A stretch of DNA of 64,000 nt from Lepus europaeus (Eukaryota; Chordata; Mammalia; Lagomorpha; Leporidae): assembly GCF_033115175.1 (NCBI RefSeq), contig NC_084850.1, positions 16,089,218 to 16,153,217 of the forward strand, read 5' to 3'. Shown here piece by piece: positions 1 through 11,139 of the stretch. Made by a program: the position numbers and the translations under genes. Position 1 is the stretch's first letter; the number at the start of each line of letters is the position of its first letter. The notes under the pieces are model-generated. The model saw only the letters and a program-made list of their open reading frames with translations. It had not been told where the DNA came from and ran no database searches.

Positions 1-66
1 CTCTCTGCCTCTCCTCTCTCTGTGTAACTCTGGCTTGCAAATAAATAAATAAATCTTAAAAAAAGG
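1..66 (+). mobile_element. CSINE, 3' tail only (cut by window edge)
   Basis: The window opens in the CT-rich stretch, followed by TGTAACTCTGGCTTGCAAAT and an AAATAAATAAATCTT tail, which is the 3' end of a sense-oriented lagomorph C-repeat SINE. The head lies outside the window. Confidence 0.85.
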
Positions 67-199
67 GAAAACAAATGCCCTAGACAGCCAGTGTGGCTTA
101 CATGCAGACTTGAGCAGAGTGTGCTCATTGGGTCCTGTTCTCTGTTGTCAGGCTGGAATGAATTATGTCATGTTAAATGAGATAATCTAAATAGAGAAT

Positions 200-350
200 G
201 GCAAGTGTTGTGGTGCAGCAGGTTAAGATGCTGCTTGGGACACCTGCAACCCCCATCAGAGTGCTGATTTGGATCGTGGATACTCTGCTTGAAATCCAGC
301 TTCCTGCTAACACATCCTGGGAGGCAGCAGATAATGATCTACCAGTAAGC
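200..350 (+). mobile_element. CSINE, old degenerate copy
   Basis: GTTGTGGTGCAGCAGGTTAAG matches the SINE head, and CCAGCTTCCTGCTAA plus GGGAGGCAGCAGATAATGAT match the body of an old subfamily. The CT stretch and A-tail are not clear. The copy is heavily diverged and truncated at its 3' end. Confidence 0.55.
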
Positions 351-370
351 TGGTTAGCTTACTCTCTGTT

Positions 371-805
371 TCTGTGAGTTCCAATTTTTTACACTACACA
401 TATGAATGAGATCATGTGGTATTTGTATTTCTGAGCCCAGCTTATTTCACAAGCTCAGCATACTCCAGTATCATTCATGTTGTCACAGATGACAGGATTT
501 CATTCTTTTAAAATGCTGAAAACCATTCTATTGTGTATATATGTCACATTTTCTCATCCATTCATCCAATAGTGGACACTCGTTTAATTCCATATCTTGT
601 CTATTGTAAATAATGCTGAATGAACATGGGAATGTAGGAATCTCTTCAGAATACTGATTTGATTTCTTTGAGCACATACCCAGTAATGAGGTTGTTGGGT
701 CATATGGCATTTCTATTTTTAGTCTTTTGAGAAACCTCCATACTCTTTTTCAACAATGATTATACGAAGTTACATTCTCATCAACAATGTGAAGAAAACA
801 ATTTT
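371..805 (-). mobile_element. Old L1, 3' part of ORF2, antisense
   Basis: On the minus strand the sequence encodes a decayed L1 ORF2 C-terminus (a DPTTSLLGM segment resembling the family's DPAIPLLGI motif, then a DEWMRKCDIYT stretch). On the plus strand it reads as the familiar antisense L1 text GTGGTATTTGTATTTCTGAG and GACAGGATTTCATTC. No intact frame remains. Confidence 0.7.
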
Positions 806-1295
806 TCATGAAATATGTTTTGGTGATTTTGGCATATAACTCAGAAGGAATTAAGTGACATTGTTTAATGAATGTTTCTTAGCCCTCACATATAAGAAAA
901 TAGAGAGAATCGAGACTGAGCTGTATCTCATTCTGTCAAAAAGTAGTATTCCTTCTGAGACACAGAAATTAATTGAAAATACATGCATAATCTCTTAATT
1001 CATTCAAAGACTCATTTCTGATGAAGATTTTCTTGTGGGATTCATAATTTTTATCAAAATATTTAATTCATTTATATTATTTTAAAAATGTGTTATTGAT
1101 CATTTTAATGATAATATAATATTAAAGAAAATAACACATAGAGCCTGATATTCATATTTTTAAATTTTAATTTATATTTTGATGTGAAGAAATTATAGAT
1201 ATTCAAGCATAAAAATATATTACATGATGGAAAAAATCTGAGGAAGGAATGAAATGGATGTATGTAGTCAAGGAAAAACAGGAACTATGTATATT
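806..1295. other. AT-rich DNA, nothing recognised
   Basis: Very AT-rich sequence between an old L1 and a CSINE. I see no open frame, RNA gene or clear repeat; it may be unrecognisable L1. Confidence 0.4.
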
Positions 1296-1309
1296 TAAAG
1301 TAGATAATT

Positions 1310-1645
1310 GGCCGGCGCCGTGGCTTAACAGGCTAATCCTCCACCTTGCGGTGCCGGCACACCGGGTTCTAGCCCCGGTTGGGGCACAGGATTCTATCCC
1401 GGTTGCCCCTCTTCCAGACCAGCTCTCTGCTATGGCCCGGGAAGGCAGTGGAGGATGGCCCAAGTGCTTGGGCCCTGCCCCCACATGGGAGACCAGGAGA
1501 AACACCTGGCTCCTGGCTTCAGATCAGCGCAATGAGCAGCCACAGCGGCCATAGGAGGGTGAACCAACGGCAAAAATGGAAGACCTTTCTCTCTGTCTCT
1601 CTCTCTCTCACTATCCACTCTGCCTGTTCAAAAAAAAAAAAAAAG
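1310..1645 (+). mobile_element. CSINE, near full length
   Basis: Starts GGCCGGCGCCGTGGC, carries a tRNA-like B box (GGTTCTAGCCCC), the core GGCCCAAGTGCTTGGGCC, a CT-rich run and a pure A tail. Flanked by a 13-bp target-site duplication TAAAGTAGATAAT at 1296-1308 and 1646-1658. The low divergence and long homogeneous A tail suggest a young copy. Open frames across it are SINE artefacts. Confidence 0.93.
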
Positions 1646-1797
1646 TAAAGTAGATAATGATGATTAGTAGATTTATTTAATATTTTTACTTTATTCAAAG
1701 TATGTGAAAATTTATGCTCCTTGTACCTGTTTACAAATGACAAAAAATGTGAACTTTAAAGTGTGCAGGAGTGTACTTCATTCTTAAAAATCAAAAT

Positions 1798-1990
1798 AAG
1801 GAAAGGCAGTGGAGGATGACCCAAGTGCTTGGGCCCTGCACCCACATGGGAGACCAAGAAGAAGCTCCTGGCTCCTGGCTTCAGATCGGCGCAGCACCAG
1901 CCGTGGCGGCCATTTGGGGGGTGAACCAATGGAAGGAAGATCTTTCTCTCTGTCTCTCTCACTGTCTAACTCTATCTGTCAAAATAAAAA
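1798..1990 (+). mobile_element. CSINE, 5'-truncated
   Basis: Begins inside the SINE body at AAGGAAAGGCAGTGGAGGATG and runs through the CT stretch to an A-rich tail. Target-site duplication AAAAATCAAAAT at 1786-1797 and 1991-2002. The truncation is flush with the duplication, as in incomplete target-primed reverse transcription. Confidence 0.9.
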
Positions 1991-2002
1991 AAAAATCAAA
2001 AT

Positions 2003-2640
2003 GAACTACAAGTGTAGAATCAGATAAGAACGGTAACATGAAAATTCTATCACTTGAAAAATTCCAATTATTATATGAATTTTAAGTTCAGTTGATCAAA
2101 TTCCATGGAAAAATCAATTGAGACTTTGGGGTCACAATGTATTTGCCAATTACTTTGGTAACACTGACATCTTTATCATTTTGTGTCTTTGCATCGATGA
2201 GCACACCTGTCTGTTTAGGTCTCTCAAATCCTTTCATAAAATTCTACAATAGCTTTTTTTATGAGAGACACCTGTTTATTGTAATTTATTTTTTGATATC
2301 TTATTTTTGCCTATTTTTCCTGGTTTATAGATACCTTTATTTTTGTTTATTTACCTTGATTCTTAAATTTTGCCAAACACATATTGTTTTTGATAGTTCA
2401 GCTTCAGGTTCTCTTGGATTTTCTAAGGTAATCATTTCACCTACCGAAATGAAAATTTTGTTTCTTTCTTTCTAATAATTTTTTCATATCTTCATCAAGA
2501 TAACTTGTCAACATTGAATAACTTAAAAGGTAATCAGCTCCTTTGCCATACTTCTGACTTTAATTTGATGTTCCTAACATTTCATTAGAAATTATATGGT
2601 CTGCTGTAGTTTTTGTTTGTAGCCATTTGTAATACAAGGT
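2003..2640. other. AT-rich DNA without clear identity
   Basis: T-rich plus strand. A frame from 2137 to 2475 is rich in Phe, Leu and Tyr as expected from composition and resembles no known protein. Possibly decayed antisense L1. Confidence 0.4.
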
Positions 2641-2789
2641 TGTAGAAATTCCCTTTTATAACTATTCTAATAAGACTTTTTATTTTTATTATTTATATTG
2701 TACATTTTTTAGAAATTTGTTGTGGTACTTCTATATATGTATACAATGTGTAATGATAAAAACATAATAGATATTTTTTAATTTTCTTT
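2641..2789 (-). mobile_element. Probable old L1 3' UTR, antisense
   Basis: TATATATGTATACAATGTGTAATGATAAAA resembles the antisense 3' UTR of old L1 families. It is interrupted by the CSINE at 2790-3115 and may continue at 3116-3350. Confidence 0.4.
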
Positions 2790-3115
2790 TTTTAAGATTT
2801 ATTTATTTATTTGAAAGTCAGAGTTACACAGAGAGAAGGAGAGTCAGAGAAAGAAAGGTCTTCCATCTGCTGGTTCACTCCTCAATTGGCCGCAATGGCC
2901 GGAAACCTTATGATCCAAAGCCAGGAGCCAGGTGCTTCTTCTGGGTCTCCCACATGAGTGCAGAGGCCCAAAGACTTGGGCCACCTTGTACTGCTTTCCC
3001 AAGCCATAGCAGAGAGCTGGATTGGAAGTGGAGCAGCCGGGACTCGAACCGGTGCCCATATGGGATGCTGGCACTGCAGGCGGCAGCTTTACCAGCTACA
3101 CCACAGTGCTGTCCC
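2790..3115 (-). mobile_element. CSINE, near full length, antisense
   Basis: AAGATTTATTTATTTATTTG (tail complement) at the left, GGGACTCGAACCGGTGCCC (B-box region) inside, and the head complement CCACAGTGCTGTCCC at the right. Confidence 0.9.
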
Positions 3116-3373
3116 TATTTTGATTTTCTTAAACATTTAAAAGGTTTTTTTTTAATTTTTACATTTTAATTAGTTTTTAACAGATTCAATGTGCTTTGTA
3201 GATACAATTCTAAGAACATAATGATATTCCCTCCATCCCTTCCTATTTCTCTCTCCCACCCACCTTCCTTCTCCCTTTCTTTCTTTTAGTTTTTGAGGTA
3301 ACATATTTTAAATTTACATTACAGTAAACATGTTCTTTACTTATTAAAATTCTTATATATATATATATATATT
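3116..3373. other. T-rich spacer with a short (TA)n
   Basis: Possibly a continuation of the antisense old L1 3' UTR, including a pyrimidine-rich stretch (CCCTCCATCCCTTCC). A short TA run lies at about 3353-3371. Confidence 0.4.
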
Positions 3374-3764
3374 TAAAGATTTATTTATTTGAAAGTCTGA
3401 ATTACACACAGAGACAAGGAGAGGCAGAGAGAGAGAGAGAGAGAGAGGTCTTCCATTCGCTAGTTCACTCCCCAATTGGCTGCAACAGAGAGAAAAGGCG
3501 GGGGCGGTCTTCCATTCGATAGTTCACTTCCCAATTGGCTGCAACAGCCGGAGCTGCACCGATCCAAAGCCAGAAGTCAGGAGCCTTCTCCAGGTCTCAA
3601 CGTGGGTCCAGGGTCCCAAGGACTTGTGCCATTTTCTACTGCTTTCCCAGGCCATAGCAGAGAGCCACATCAGAAGTGGAGCAGCTGGGACTCGAACCGG
3701 CGTCCATATGGGATGCTGGCACCGCAGGTGGCAGCTTCGCCCATTACGCCACAGCACCGGCCCC
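3374..3764 (-). mobile_element. CSINE, antisense, with internal 42-bp duplication
   Basis: Complete CSINE from tail complement to GCCACAGCACCGGCCCCC. The segment 3447-3488 is repeated at 3506-3547 with two mismatches, separated by a 17-bp purine/G-rich spacer not found in the other copies. This makes it about 59 bp longer than its siblings. Confidence 0.9.
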
Positions 3765-4705
3765 CTTGTTAAACTTCTTATTTGGCCAAGTAGTAAAAGT
3801 GATTTTGATGAACAAATAATATATGTGCATTTTCCTGGGGTACAGTTATTTCAATATATGTATATAGATAGTATATACTCATCAAATCAGAGCAAGTAAT
3901 ATTTCCAATTTCTTATCATTATTTTGTTTGGAATTTTCCAACTCCTCTCTTCTCATTCATCATAAACTAGATGATAGGTTGTTGTGAACTATAGTCACTC
4001 CCACTGTGCTGTAGAACACAATAATATATTCTGTGTGTGTTACGTTGGCCATTATCCAATCTCCTATCTCCCTCCAGACCTTCCTAGTCTTTAGCAACAT
4101 TATTCTGTGTTCAGACTAACTTTAGTTTTAGCCTCCACATATGAAAGAGATTGTGTATTTTTCTGTCTGACTTACTTAACACAATGATCTCCAGTTCTAT
4201 TCATTTCTTTTGCTAAGAATTTTTTGAATCACAAATTTATAGGGAATGTATTAAATGATTTCTGCATATCAAGAGGTTATTTTTTTTCTGTTTGATTCCT
4301 GGAACTAATACTACTTGGTTATAATGCAATTTTTTAAATTGCCTCATGGGATCCAGATTGCAAATATTTAATTTGGGACTTTTGTGTTTGTCCCTGAAGT
4401 TGAATTCACCTATAATTATACTTTCTTTTTTTGACCTTGATTTTTTTGTTGTTGTTTAATTCAAAATTGAGGTTTTACTGGGATCATAAAGGAGTTGAGG
4501 ACTTTGCTTATTTTTCTATTCTCCCAAACAATTTATAGAAGATTACAGTGGTCTGTTCTTTGCAGGCTTGCTCTAGGAAATTTTCTGGAAAATTTCTTAA
4601 TCTAGTGTTTATTTTGAGGTTAAAGTTTCTTTTTTGACTGCCTATTAGCTTCCTGTAGTGATTTTAGGCCTGTATATGTTTCCTGAATCAATTTAAGTAA
4701 TTTTT

Positions 4706-5038
4706 AAAAAAAATTATTAGACAGGTAGAGTTATAGACAGTGAGAGAGAGAGACAGAAAGAAAGGTTTTCCCTCCCTTGGTTCACTCCCCAAATGGCCGC
4801 TATGGCTGGTGCTGCACCAATCTGAAGCCAGGAGCCAGGTGCCTCCTCCTGGTCCCCCATGCAGGTGCAGGGGCCCAAGCACTTGGGCCATCCCCCACTG
4901 CCCTCCCGGGCCACAGCAGAGAGCTGGACTGGAAGAGGAGCAACTGGGACTAGAACCTGGTGCCCCAACCGGAACTAGAACCTGGGGTGCCGGCGCCACA
5001 GGCAGAGGATTCGCCAAGTGAGCCACAGCGCTGGCCCA
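4706..5038 (-). mobile_element. CSINE (GACAGGTAGAGT-tail subfamily), antisense
   Basis: The tail complement reads TTAGACAGGTAGAGTTATAGACAG rather than the ATTTATTTGAAAGTCAGAG type, so it is a different CSINE subfamily from its right neighbour. It ends GCCACAGCGCTGGCCC. The target AATTTAAGTAATTTTT precedes it at 4690-4705 and recurs after it at 5039. Confidence 0.9.
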
Positions 5039-5054
5039 GTTTAAGTAAATTTTT

Positions 5055-5384
5055 TAAAAAGATGTATTTATTTATTTAAAAGTCAGAATTACACAGAGAG
5101 AAGGAGAGGCAGAGAGCGAGAAGTCTTCCATTGGCTGGTTCACTCCCAAAACGGCTGTGCAACAGTGAGAGCTGAGCTGATTCAAATCCAGGAGCCAGGA
5201 GCTTCTTCCAGGTCTCCCACGTGGGTGCAGGGACCGAAGGACTTGGGCCATTTTGTACTGCTTTCCCAGGCCACAGCAGAGAGCTGGATCAGAAGTGGAG
5301 CAGCCAAGACTTGAACTGGTGCCCATATGGGATGCCAGCACTGCAGGCAGTGGCTTTACCTGATTTGCCACAGCGCCGGTCCCC
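5055..5384 (-). mobile_element. CSINE (GAAAGTCAGA-tail subfamily), antisense
   Basis: Tail complement GATGTATTTATTTATTTAAAAG at the left and CCACAGCGCCGGTCCCC at the right. A third copy of the target, AGTTTAAGTAATTTTT, follows at 5385-5400. This SINE therefore landed in the same site as the one to its left. Confidence 0.9.
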
Positions 5385-5559
5385 AGTTTAAGTAATTTTT
5401 AAGGAAATTATGTTTGTCTGTATTTTCAGATGTGTTAGCATATATTGTTCATAATACTTTATTTTTACATTTATGTTATATTGTAGCAATATCTTCTTTA
5501 CATTTCTAGCATTTGTCTTTTCAGATAAACAACTTATGATGTTGTCAATTACTGTTTAT

Positions 5560-6240
5560 ATTAATGATCCTTTTTTTAAAAATTAAAAGTAAGGAAAAAA
5601 GAAAACACAAAGAGATGAAAAAAGAGACATTACAACTGAAACCACAGAAATACAAAAGAATAAGAAAATATACTCTGAACAACTATATACCAACAAACTG
5701 AAAAATCTTGAGGAGATTCATCTATTCTGGGCCACATACAACTTATCAATATAAAATCAAGAAGATATACAAGTAGTGAGATTGAAGCAGTAATTAAAAA
5801 TTTCTCATCAAAAAAATTCCAGGACCTGATGACTTTACAGCTGAATTCTTCAACACATTCAAAGAACTCCAACACCTCTCAAACTATTCCAAAAAAATTA
5901 GAAATGATGGAATTCTTCCAAATTATTTTTACAAGCCCAGAGTTACTCTGATACCAAAACCAAACAAAGACACTAACACAAAAACTACAGGCAAACGTCC
6001 TTGATGATCATAGATGTGACAATTCTCAACAAAACAGTAGTAAACCAAATCCAACACTACATCAGAAAGATCATAGAGCATAATTGAGTGGGATTTATCC
6101 CAGTGATGCAATCATGGTTCAACTTTCACAAATTAGTAAATGTAATTAATCACATCAACAGGATAAAGAACATATTGTCATCTCAATAGATGCAGAAAAA
6201 GCATGTGATAAGCTTCAACATCACTTCAGAATATAATATA
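5560..6240 (+). mobile_element. Old L1 ORF2 fragment, sense
   Basis: Decayed reverse-transcriptase region: GGACCTGATGACTTTACAGC, then GATACCAAAACCAAACAAAGAC, AGTGGGATTTATCCCAGTGATGCA, and ATAGATGCAGAAAAAGCATGTGATA (the L1 DAEKAFD motif). Many stops. A different and older insertion than the L1 starting at 6722. Confidence 0.75.
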
Positions 6241-6721
6241 TTATCATGAACTATGGATGAATTTTGACTATTATTGTCATCATTCTGTTATTGGTGCTTT
6301 GTGTTAATTTATTCTTTTTCTCTTACCTCTTGATTTGAAGTTTTATATTACTAAATGTCAATCTTCCTTTTTCCTTAATACATATACATATATACTATAT
6401 ATACATGAAATTATCAAAATTTTCCCATATATTCCCCTTTATTTATATCTCACAAATTTTAATATGCATCTCTTTCATTGTTTATTGCAAATGTTATTTA
6501 ATTACATTGATTATGATGTTATGTGTGTATTTTCTGGAGTCTAAATTTTGGCTATGCTTTCATTATTGACCTCTTTTGCATTAAGTATATTTAAAGAAAA
6601 TAGTCTATATGTCTTTGATATCTTGGAACTGATCGTATTGTCCTTTGTGGCATATAACATATGTATTTAACAGTAATGCAAATTCTCCATTGGTTGAGTT
6701 CAGAGGTCTATGTGAATCTGT
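6241..6721. other. AT-rich DNA, nothing recognised
   Basis: T-rich plus strand without convincing frame or repeat match, lying between two sense-oriented L1 fragments. It could be antisense L1 relic. Confidence 0.4.
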
Positions 6722-8935
6722 TAAAGAATTTGTTAAAAATACTCAATAAAATTCTGGCCAATAGAATGCAACAACACATCAGATAGATCATCCACCCAGA
6801 CCAAGTGGGATTTACCCCTGGTATGCAGGGATGGTTCAACATTCGCAAAACAATCAACGTGATACACCACATTAACAGACTGCAGAAGAAAAACCATATG
6901 ATTCTCTCAATAGACACAGAGAAAGCATTTGATAAAATACAACACCCTTTCATGATGAAAACTCTAAGCAAACTGGGTATGGAAGGAACATTCCTCAATA
7001 CAATCAAAGCAATTTATGAAAAACCCACAGCCGGTATCCTATTGAACAGGGAAAAGTTGGAAGCATTTCCATTGAAATCTGGTACCAGACAGGGATGCCC
7101 ACTCTTACCACTGCTATTCAACATAGTTCTGGAAGTTTTAGCCAGAGCTATCAGGCAAGAAAAAGAAATTAAAGGGATACAAATCAGGAAGGAAGAACTC
7201 AAACTATCCCTCTTTGCAGATGATATGATTCTTTATTTAGGGGACCCAAAGAACTCTACTAAGAGACTACTGGAACTCATCGAAGAGTTTGGCAAAGTAG
7301 CAGGATATAAAATCAATGCACAAACATCAAGAGCCTTTGTATACACAGGCAATGCCACGGCTGAGGAAGAACTTCTAAGATCAATCCCATTCACAATAGC
7401 TACAAAAACAATCAAATACCTTGGAATAAACTTAACCAAGGACGTTAAAGATCTCTACGATGAAAACTACAAAACCTTAAAGAAAGAAATAGAAGAGGAT
7501 ACCAAGAAATGGAGAAATCTTCCATGCTCATGGATTGGAAGAATCAATATCATCAAAATGACTATTCTCCCAAAAGCCATTTATACATTCAATGCAATAC
7601 CAATCAAGATAGCGAAGACATTCTTCTCATAGCAGGAAAAAATGATGCTGAAATTCATATGGAGACACAGAAGACCTCGAATAGCCAAAGCAATCTTGTA
7701 CAACAAAAACAAAGCCGGTGGCATAACAATACCAGATTTCAGGACATACTGCAGGGCAGTTGTTATCAAAACAGCATGGTACTGGTATAGAAACAGATGG
7801 ATAGACCAATGGAACAGAATAGAAACACCAGAAATCAATCCAAACATCTACAGCCAACTTATATTTGATCAAAGATCCAAAACTAATCCGTGGAATAAGG
7901 ACAGTCTATTCAATAAATGGTGCTGGGAAAATTGGATTTCCATGTGCAGAAGCTTGAAGCAAGACCCCTAACTTTCACCTTACACAAAAATTCACTCAAC
8001 ATGGATTAAAGACTTAAATCTATGACCCGAAACCATCAAATTATTAGAGAGCATTGGAGAAACCCTGCAAGATATAGGTACAGGGAAAGACTTCTTGGAA
8101 AAGACCCCAGAAGCACAGTCAAAACCAAAATTAACACTTGGGATTGCATCAAGTTGAGAAGCTTCTGTACTGCAAAAGAAACAGTCAGGAAAGTGAAGAG
8201 GCAACCAACAGAATGGGAAAAAATATTTGCAAACTATGCTACAGATAAAGAGTTGATAACCAGAATCTACAAAGAAATCAAGAAACTCCACAACACCAAA
8301 ACAAACAACCCACTTAAGAGATGGGCGAAGGACCTCAATAGACATTTTTCAAAAGAGGAATTCCAAATGGCCAACAGACACATGAAAAAATGTTCAAGAT
8401 CACTAGCAATCAGAGAAATGCAAATCAAAACCACAATGAGGTTCCATCTCACCCCGGTGAGAATGGCTCACATTCAGAAATCTACCAACAGCAGATGCTG
8501 GAGAGGATGTGGGGAAAAAGGGACACTAACGCACTGTTGGTGGGAATGCAAACTGGTTAAGCCACTATGGAAGTCAGTCTGGAGATTCCTCAGAAACCTG
8601 AACATAACCCTACCATACAACCCAGCCATCCCACTCCTTGGAATTTACCCAAAGGAAACTAATTTGGCTAATAAAAAATCCATCTGCACATTAATGTTTA
8701 TTGCAGCTCAATTCACAATAGCTAAGACCTGGAACCAACCCAAATGCCCATCAACAGTAGACTGGATAAAGAAATTATGGGACATGTACTCCAGAGAATA
8801 CTATACAGCAGTAAGAAACAATGAAACCCAGGCATTTGCAACAAGATGGAGGGATCTGGAAAACATCATGCTGAGTAAATTAAGCCATTCCCAAAGAGAC
8901 AAATATCATTTGTTTTCCCTGATCGGTGACAACTA
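6722..8935 (+). pseudogene. L1 ORF2p fragment (reverse transcriptase to C-terminal Cys-rich domain), broken
   Basis: In a live L1, ORF2p nicks target DNA and reverse-transcribes its RNA. Here one frame is open from about 6790 to a TAG at 7630-7632. It contains [27 protein letters not shown] and the catalytic FADD (codons at 7213-7224). The same frame continues from 7642 ([13 protein letters not shown]) to a stop near 7970. The rest is readable only in another frame, 8022-8935, so at least one frameshift separates the two. That part keeps the C-terminal Cys-rich motif ([10 protein letters not shown], then HCWWEC) and the family-typical [12 protein letters not shown] and TWNQPKCPS. The N-terminal endonuclease is absent. 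It is a dead copy, but a good source for the ORF2 consensus of this L1 family. Confidence 0.9.
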
Positions 8936-10016
8936 ACTGAGCACCAAAGGGGAAACCTGTTGAAGTGAAATGGACACTATAAGAAACAATGACCTGATCA
9001 GCTCTTCTCCTGACTCTCGATGTACAATGTAATACTTTATCCTTTTTAGTATTTGTTGTTGTTGTTGTTGTCCTAGTACTAGTGGTTGAACTCTGTAACT
9101 AACACACAATTTTTCTTAGGTGTTTAAATTTTAACTGAAAAGTGATCCCCGTTAAATATAATGATGAGAAAAAGAGAGGGAGGAGATGTACAATTGGGGA
9201 CATGCTCAATCGGACTTGCCCCAAATGGTGGAGTTAGAAATGTGCCAGGGGATTATATACAATCCCATCAAGGTGGCATGTACCAATGCCATCTCACTAG
9301 TCCAAGTGATCAATTTCAGTTCACAATTGATGGCTCTGATAGGTCTAAGAGTCAAAGGGATCACACAAACAAGACGGGTGTCTGCTAATTCTGATAAAAT
9401 CAAAAAGGGAGAGAACGATCCAATATGGGAAGTGGAAGACACAGCAGACTCATAGAATGGCAGATGTCCTAAACAACACTCTGGCCTCAGAATCAGCCCT
9501 TAAGGCATTCGGATCTGGCTGAAGAGCCTATGAGAGTATTTTAAGCATGGAAAGCCAAGACACTCTGAAAAAAAAAAAAAAGAAGAAGACCTAAATGAAA
9601 GATCTCAGTGAGTGTGATCCCAGTGAAAAGAATGGGGCCATCAAGGTAGGAGGTACCTTTCTCTGAAGGGAGGAGTGAACTTCCACTTTGACTATGACCC
9701 TGTTGGAACAAGATCGAAGTTGGCGAACCCTATCGGCTTCCATAGCCTCGGCAACTCATGACTAGAGCCTAGGGAGATTACTGACGCCATAAACAAGAGT
9801 GTTAAATTGTTAAATCAACATCAAGAGTCACTGTGTACTTACGTCCCATGTGGGATCTGTCCTTAATGTGTTGTCCAATGTGAAGTAATGATATAGCTAG
9901 TACTGAAACAGTATTTTTACACTTTGTGTTTCTGTGTGGGTGCAAACTGATGAAATCTTTACTTAGTATATACTGAATCGTCTTCTGTATATAAAGATAA
10001 TTGAAAATAAAAAAAA
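6722..10016 (+). mobile_element. L1 (rabbit-type LINE-1), 5'-truncated, sense
   Basis: Starts within ORF2 at about AACTCAATAAAATTCTGGCC and continues through the ORF2 stop near 8935 into the family's 3' UTR (GTACAATTGGGGACATGCTC, CTTCCATAGCCTCGGCAACT). The first 3' UTR ends early at about 10016 with AAAATAAAAAAAA and lacks the terminal polypurine block. The 5' UTR, ORF1, endonuclease and early reverse-transcriptase domain are missing. It is younger than the surrounding L1s, because long frames remain open. I could not identify a convincing target-site duplication. Confidence 0.88.
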
Positions 10017-10071
10017 CTTGGTGTTAAATTTGAAATTACATAGAAAATTAATCAATTTTTTGAAAAAATAT

Positions 10072-10390
10072 CATGTAGGATCTCTGTCATTAATGTGCTG
10101 TACATTTTGATTTAATGCTATAACTAGTACTCAAACAGTATTTTTCACTTTGTGTTGCTATTTGAGGGCAAACTGTTGAAATCCTTACTTTACATATACT
10201 AAACTGCTTTTCTGTATATAAGGAGAATTGAAAATGAATCTTGATGTGAATGGAAGGGGAGAGCGAGCGGGAAAGGGGAGGGTTGCAGGTGGGAGTGAAG
10301 TTATGGGGGGGGGAAGCCATTGTAATCCATAAGCTGTACTTTGGAAATTTATATTCATTAAATAAAAGATAAAAAAAAGAAAAAAAAAAC
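10072..10390 (+). mobile_element. Second L1 3' UTR end, sense
   Basis: Begins at GTAGGATCTCTGTCATTAATG and repeats the stretch already present at 9847-10005. It then runs through GAATCTTGATGTGAATGG, the G-rich polypurine tract (10250-10316), CATTGTAATCCATAAGC and TTAAATAAAAG to an A-rich tail. It is either a separate short 5'-truncated insertion or the true end of the neighbouring L1 after rearrangement. Confidence 0.85.
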
Positions 10391-10403
10391 CTTCTTAGTT
10401 ACC

Positions 10404-10558
10404 CTATGATGTAGACTTTTTGCTTAAAGTCTTCCCCACCATGGAAAATGTTTAAGTGATCTGCCCAAGGTTTCATAGTTAATAAGCAGTAGAGCCAAAT
10501 TAAAACTTTGAAAGTCTGCTTCTAGGCCTGAATTTCTAACCACTATGCTACACTGCTA
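10404..10558 (-). mobile_element. MIR, antisense
   Basis: Antisense MIR pattern: CCCTATGATGTAGAC, GATCTGCCCAAGG, then AGTAGAGCCAAAT and ACCACTATGCTACACTGC. This is an ancient mammal-wide SINE, strongly diverged. Confidence 0.7.
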
Positions 10559-10731
10559 ATGAAGTAGATATGCTAATACTTAAATGATAGCATTATTGGA
10601 AGGAATTATATTAATCTAGATAATGCTATGCAATTGAATTTAGTGCAAGTACATTGTATTCAGTACTTAGAAAGTAAATATTAATGTATTTTGCAGCCAC
10701 ATAGTTGTCATTAGATTAATTAGGGCATCTT

Positions 10732-11065
10732 TTTTTAAAAAGATTTATTATTTATTTGAAAGTCAGAGTTACACAGAGATAGGAGAGGGAGAAAAAGAGA
10801 GAGAGGTCTTCCATCTGATGGTTCACTCCCCAGATGGCCACAACAGCCAGAGCTGAGCTGATCCAAAACCAGGAGCCAGGAGCTTCCTCCAGCTCTCTCA
10901 CGTGGGTGCAGGGGCCCAAGGACTTGGGCCATCTTCTACTGCTATCCCAGGCCATATCAGAGAGCTGGATAGGAAGTGGAGCAGCTGGGACTAGAACCGG
11001 TGCCCATATGGGATGGCGGCGCTTCAGGCCAGGGCGTTAACACACTGTGCCACAATGCTGGCCCC
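10732..11065 (-). mobile_element. CSINE, near full length, antisense
   Basis: Tail complement AAAAAGATTTATTATTTATTTG through to GCCACAATGCTGGCCCC. Target-site duplication AATTAGGGCATCTT (10718-10731) and AATTAGGGCCTCTT (11066-11079), one mismatch. Confidence 0.93.
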
Positions 11066-11139
11066 AATTAGGGCCTCTTAATCTAATATTCATTTCACTG
11101 TGCCCTGAATCCCTCACTCCAAACTGCCAGTTTATCAAG

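Larger units (their letters stand above)
3795..5560 (-). mobile_element. Old L1 (3' UTR into ORF2), antisense, with two nested CSINEs
   Basis: TGTGAACTATAGTCACTCCC and CTCCACATATGAAAGAGA are antisense L1 3' UTR text. From about 4225 the sequence continues as antisense ORF2 (TACTTGGTTATAATGCAA, then GTTGAATTCACC). It is interrupted by two CSINEs at 4706-5384. The frame is destroyed by many stops, so this is an ancient copy. Confidence 0.65.

Noticed and set aside
1203-1648. Overlapping open frames on both strands rich in Gly, Pro, Arg and Trp, recurring at many places
   Set aside because: They coincide exactly with CSINE copies. The repeated peptide strings (for example QVLGP, GRPGE, SWLLA) are SINE sequence in different frames, not genes.
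3353-3371. CRISPR-like or phage-type repeats
   Set aside because: Short repeats in the window are microsatellites or dispersed SINE segments. There are no regularly spaced repeat-spacer units and nothing bacterial.
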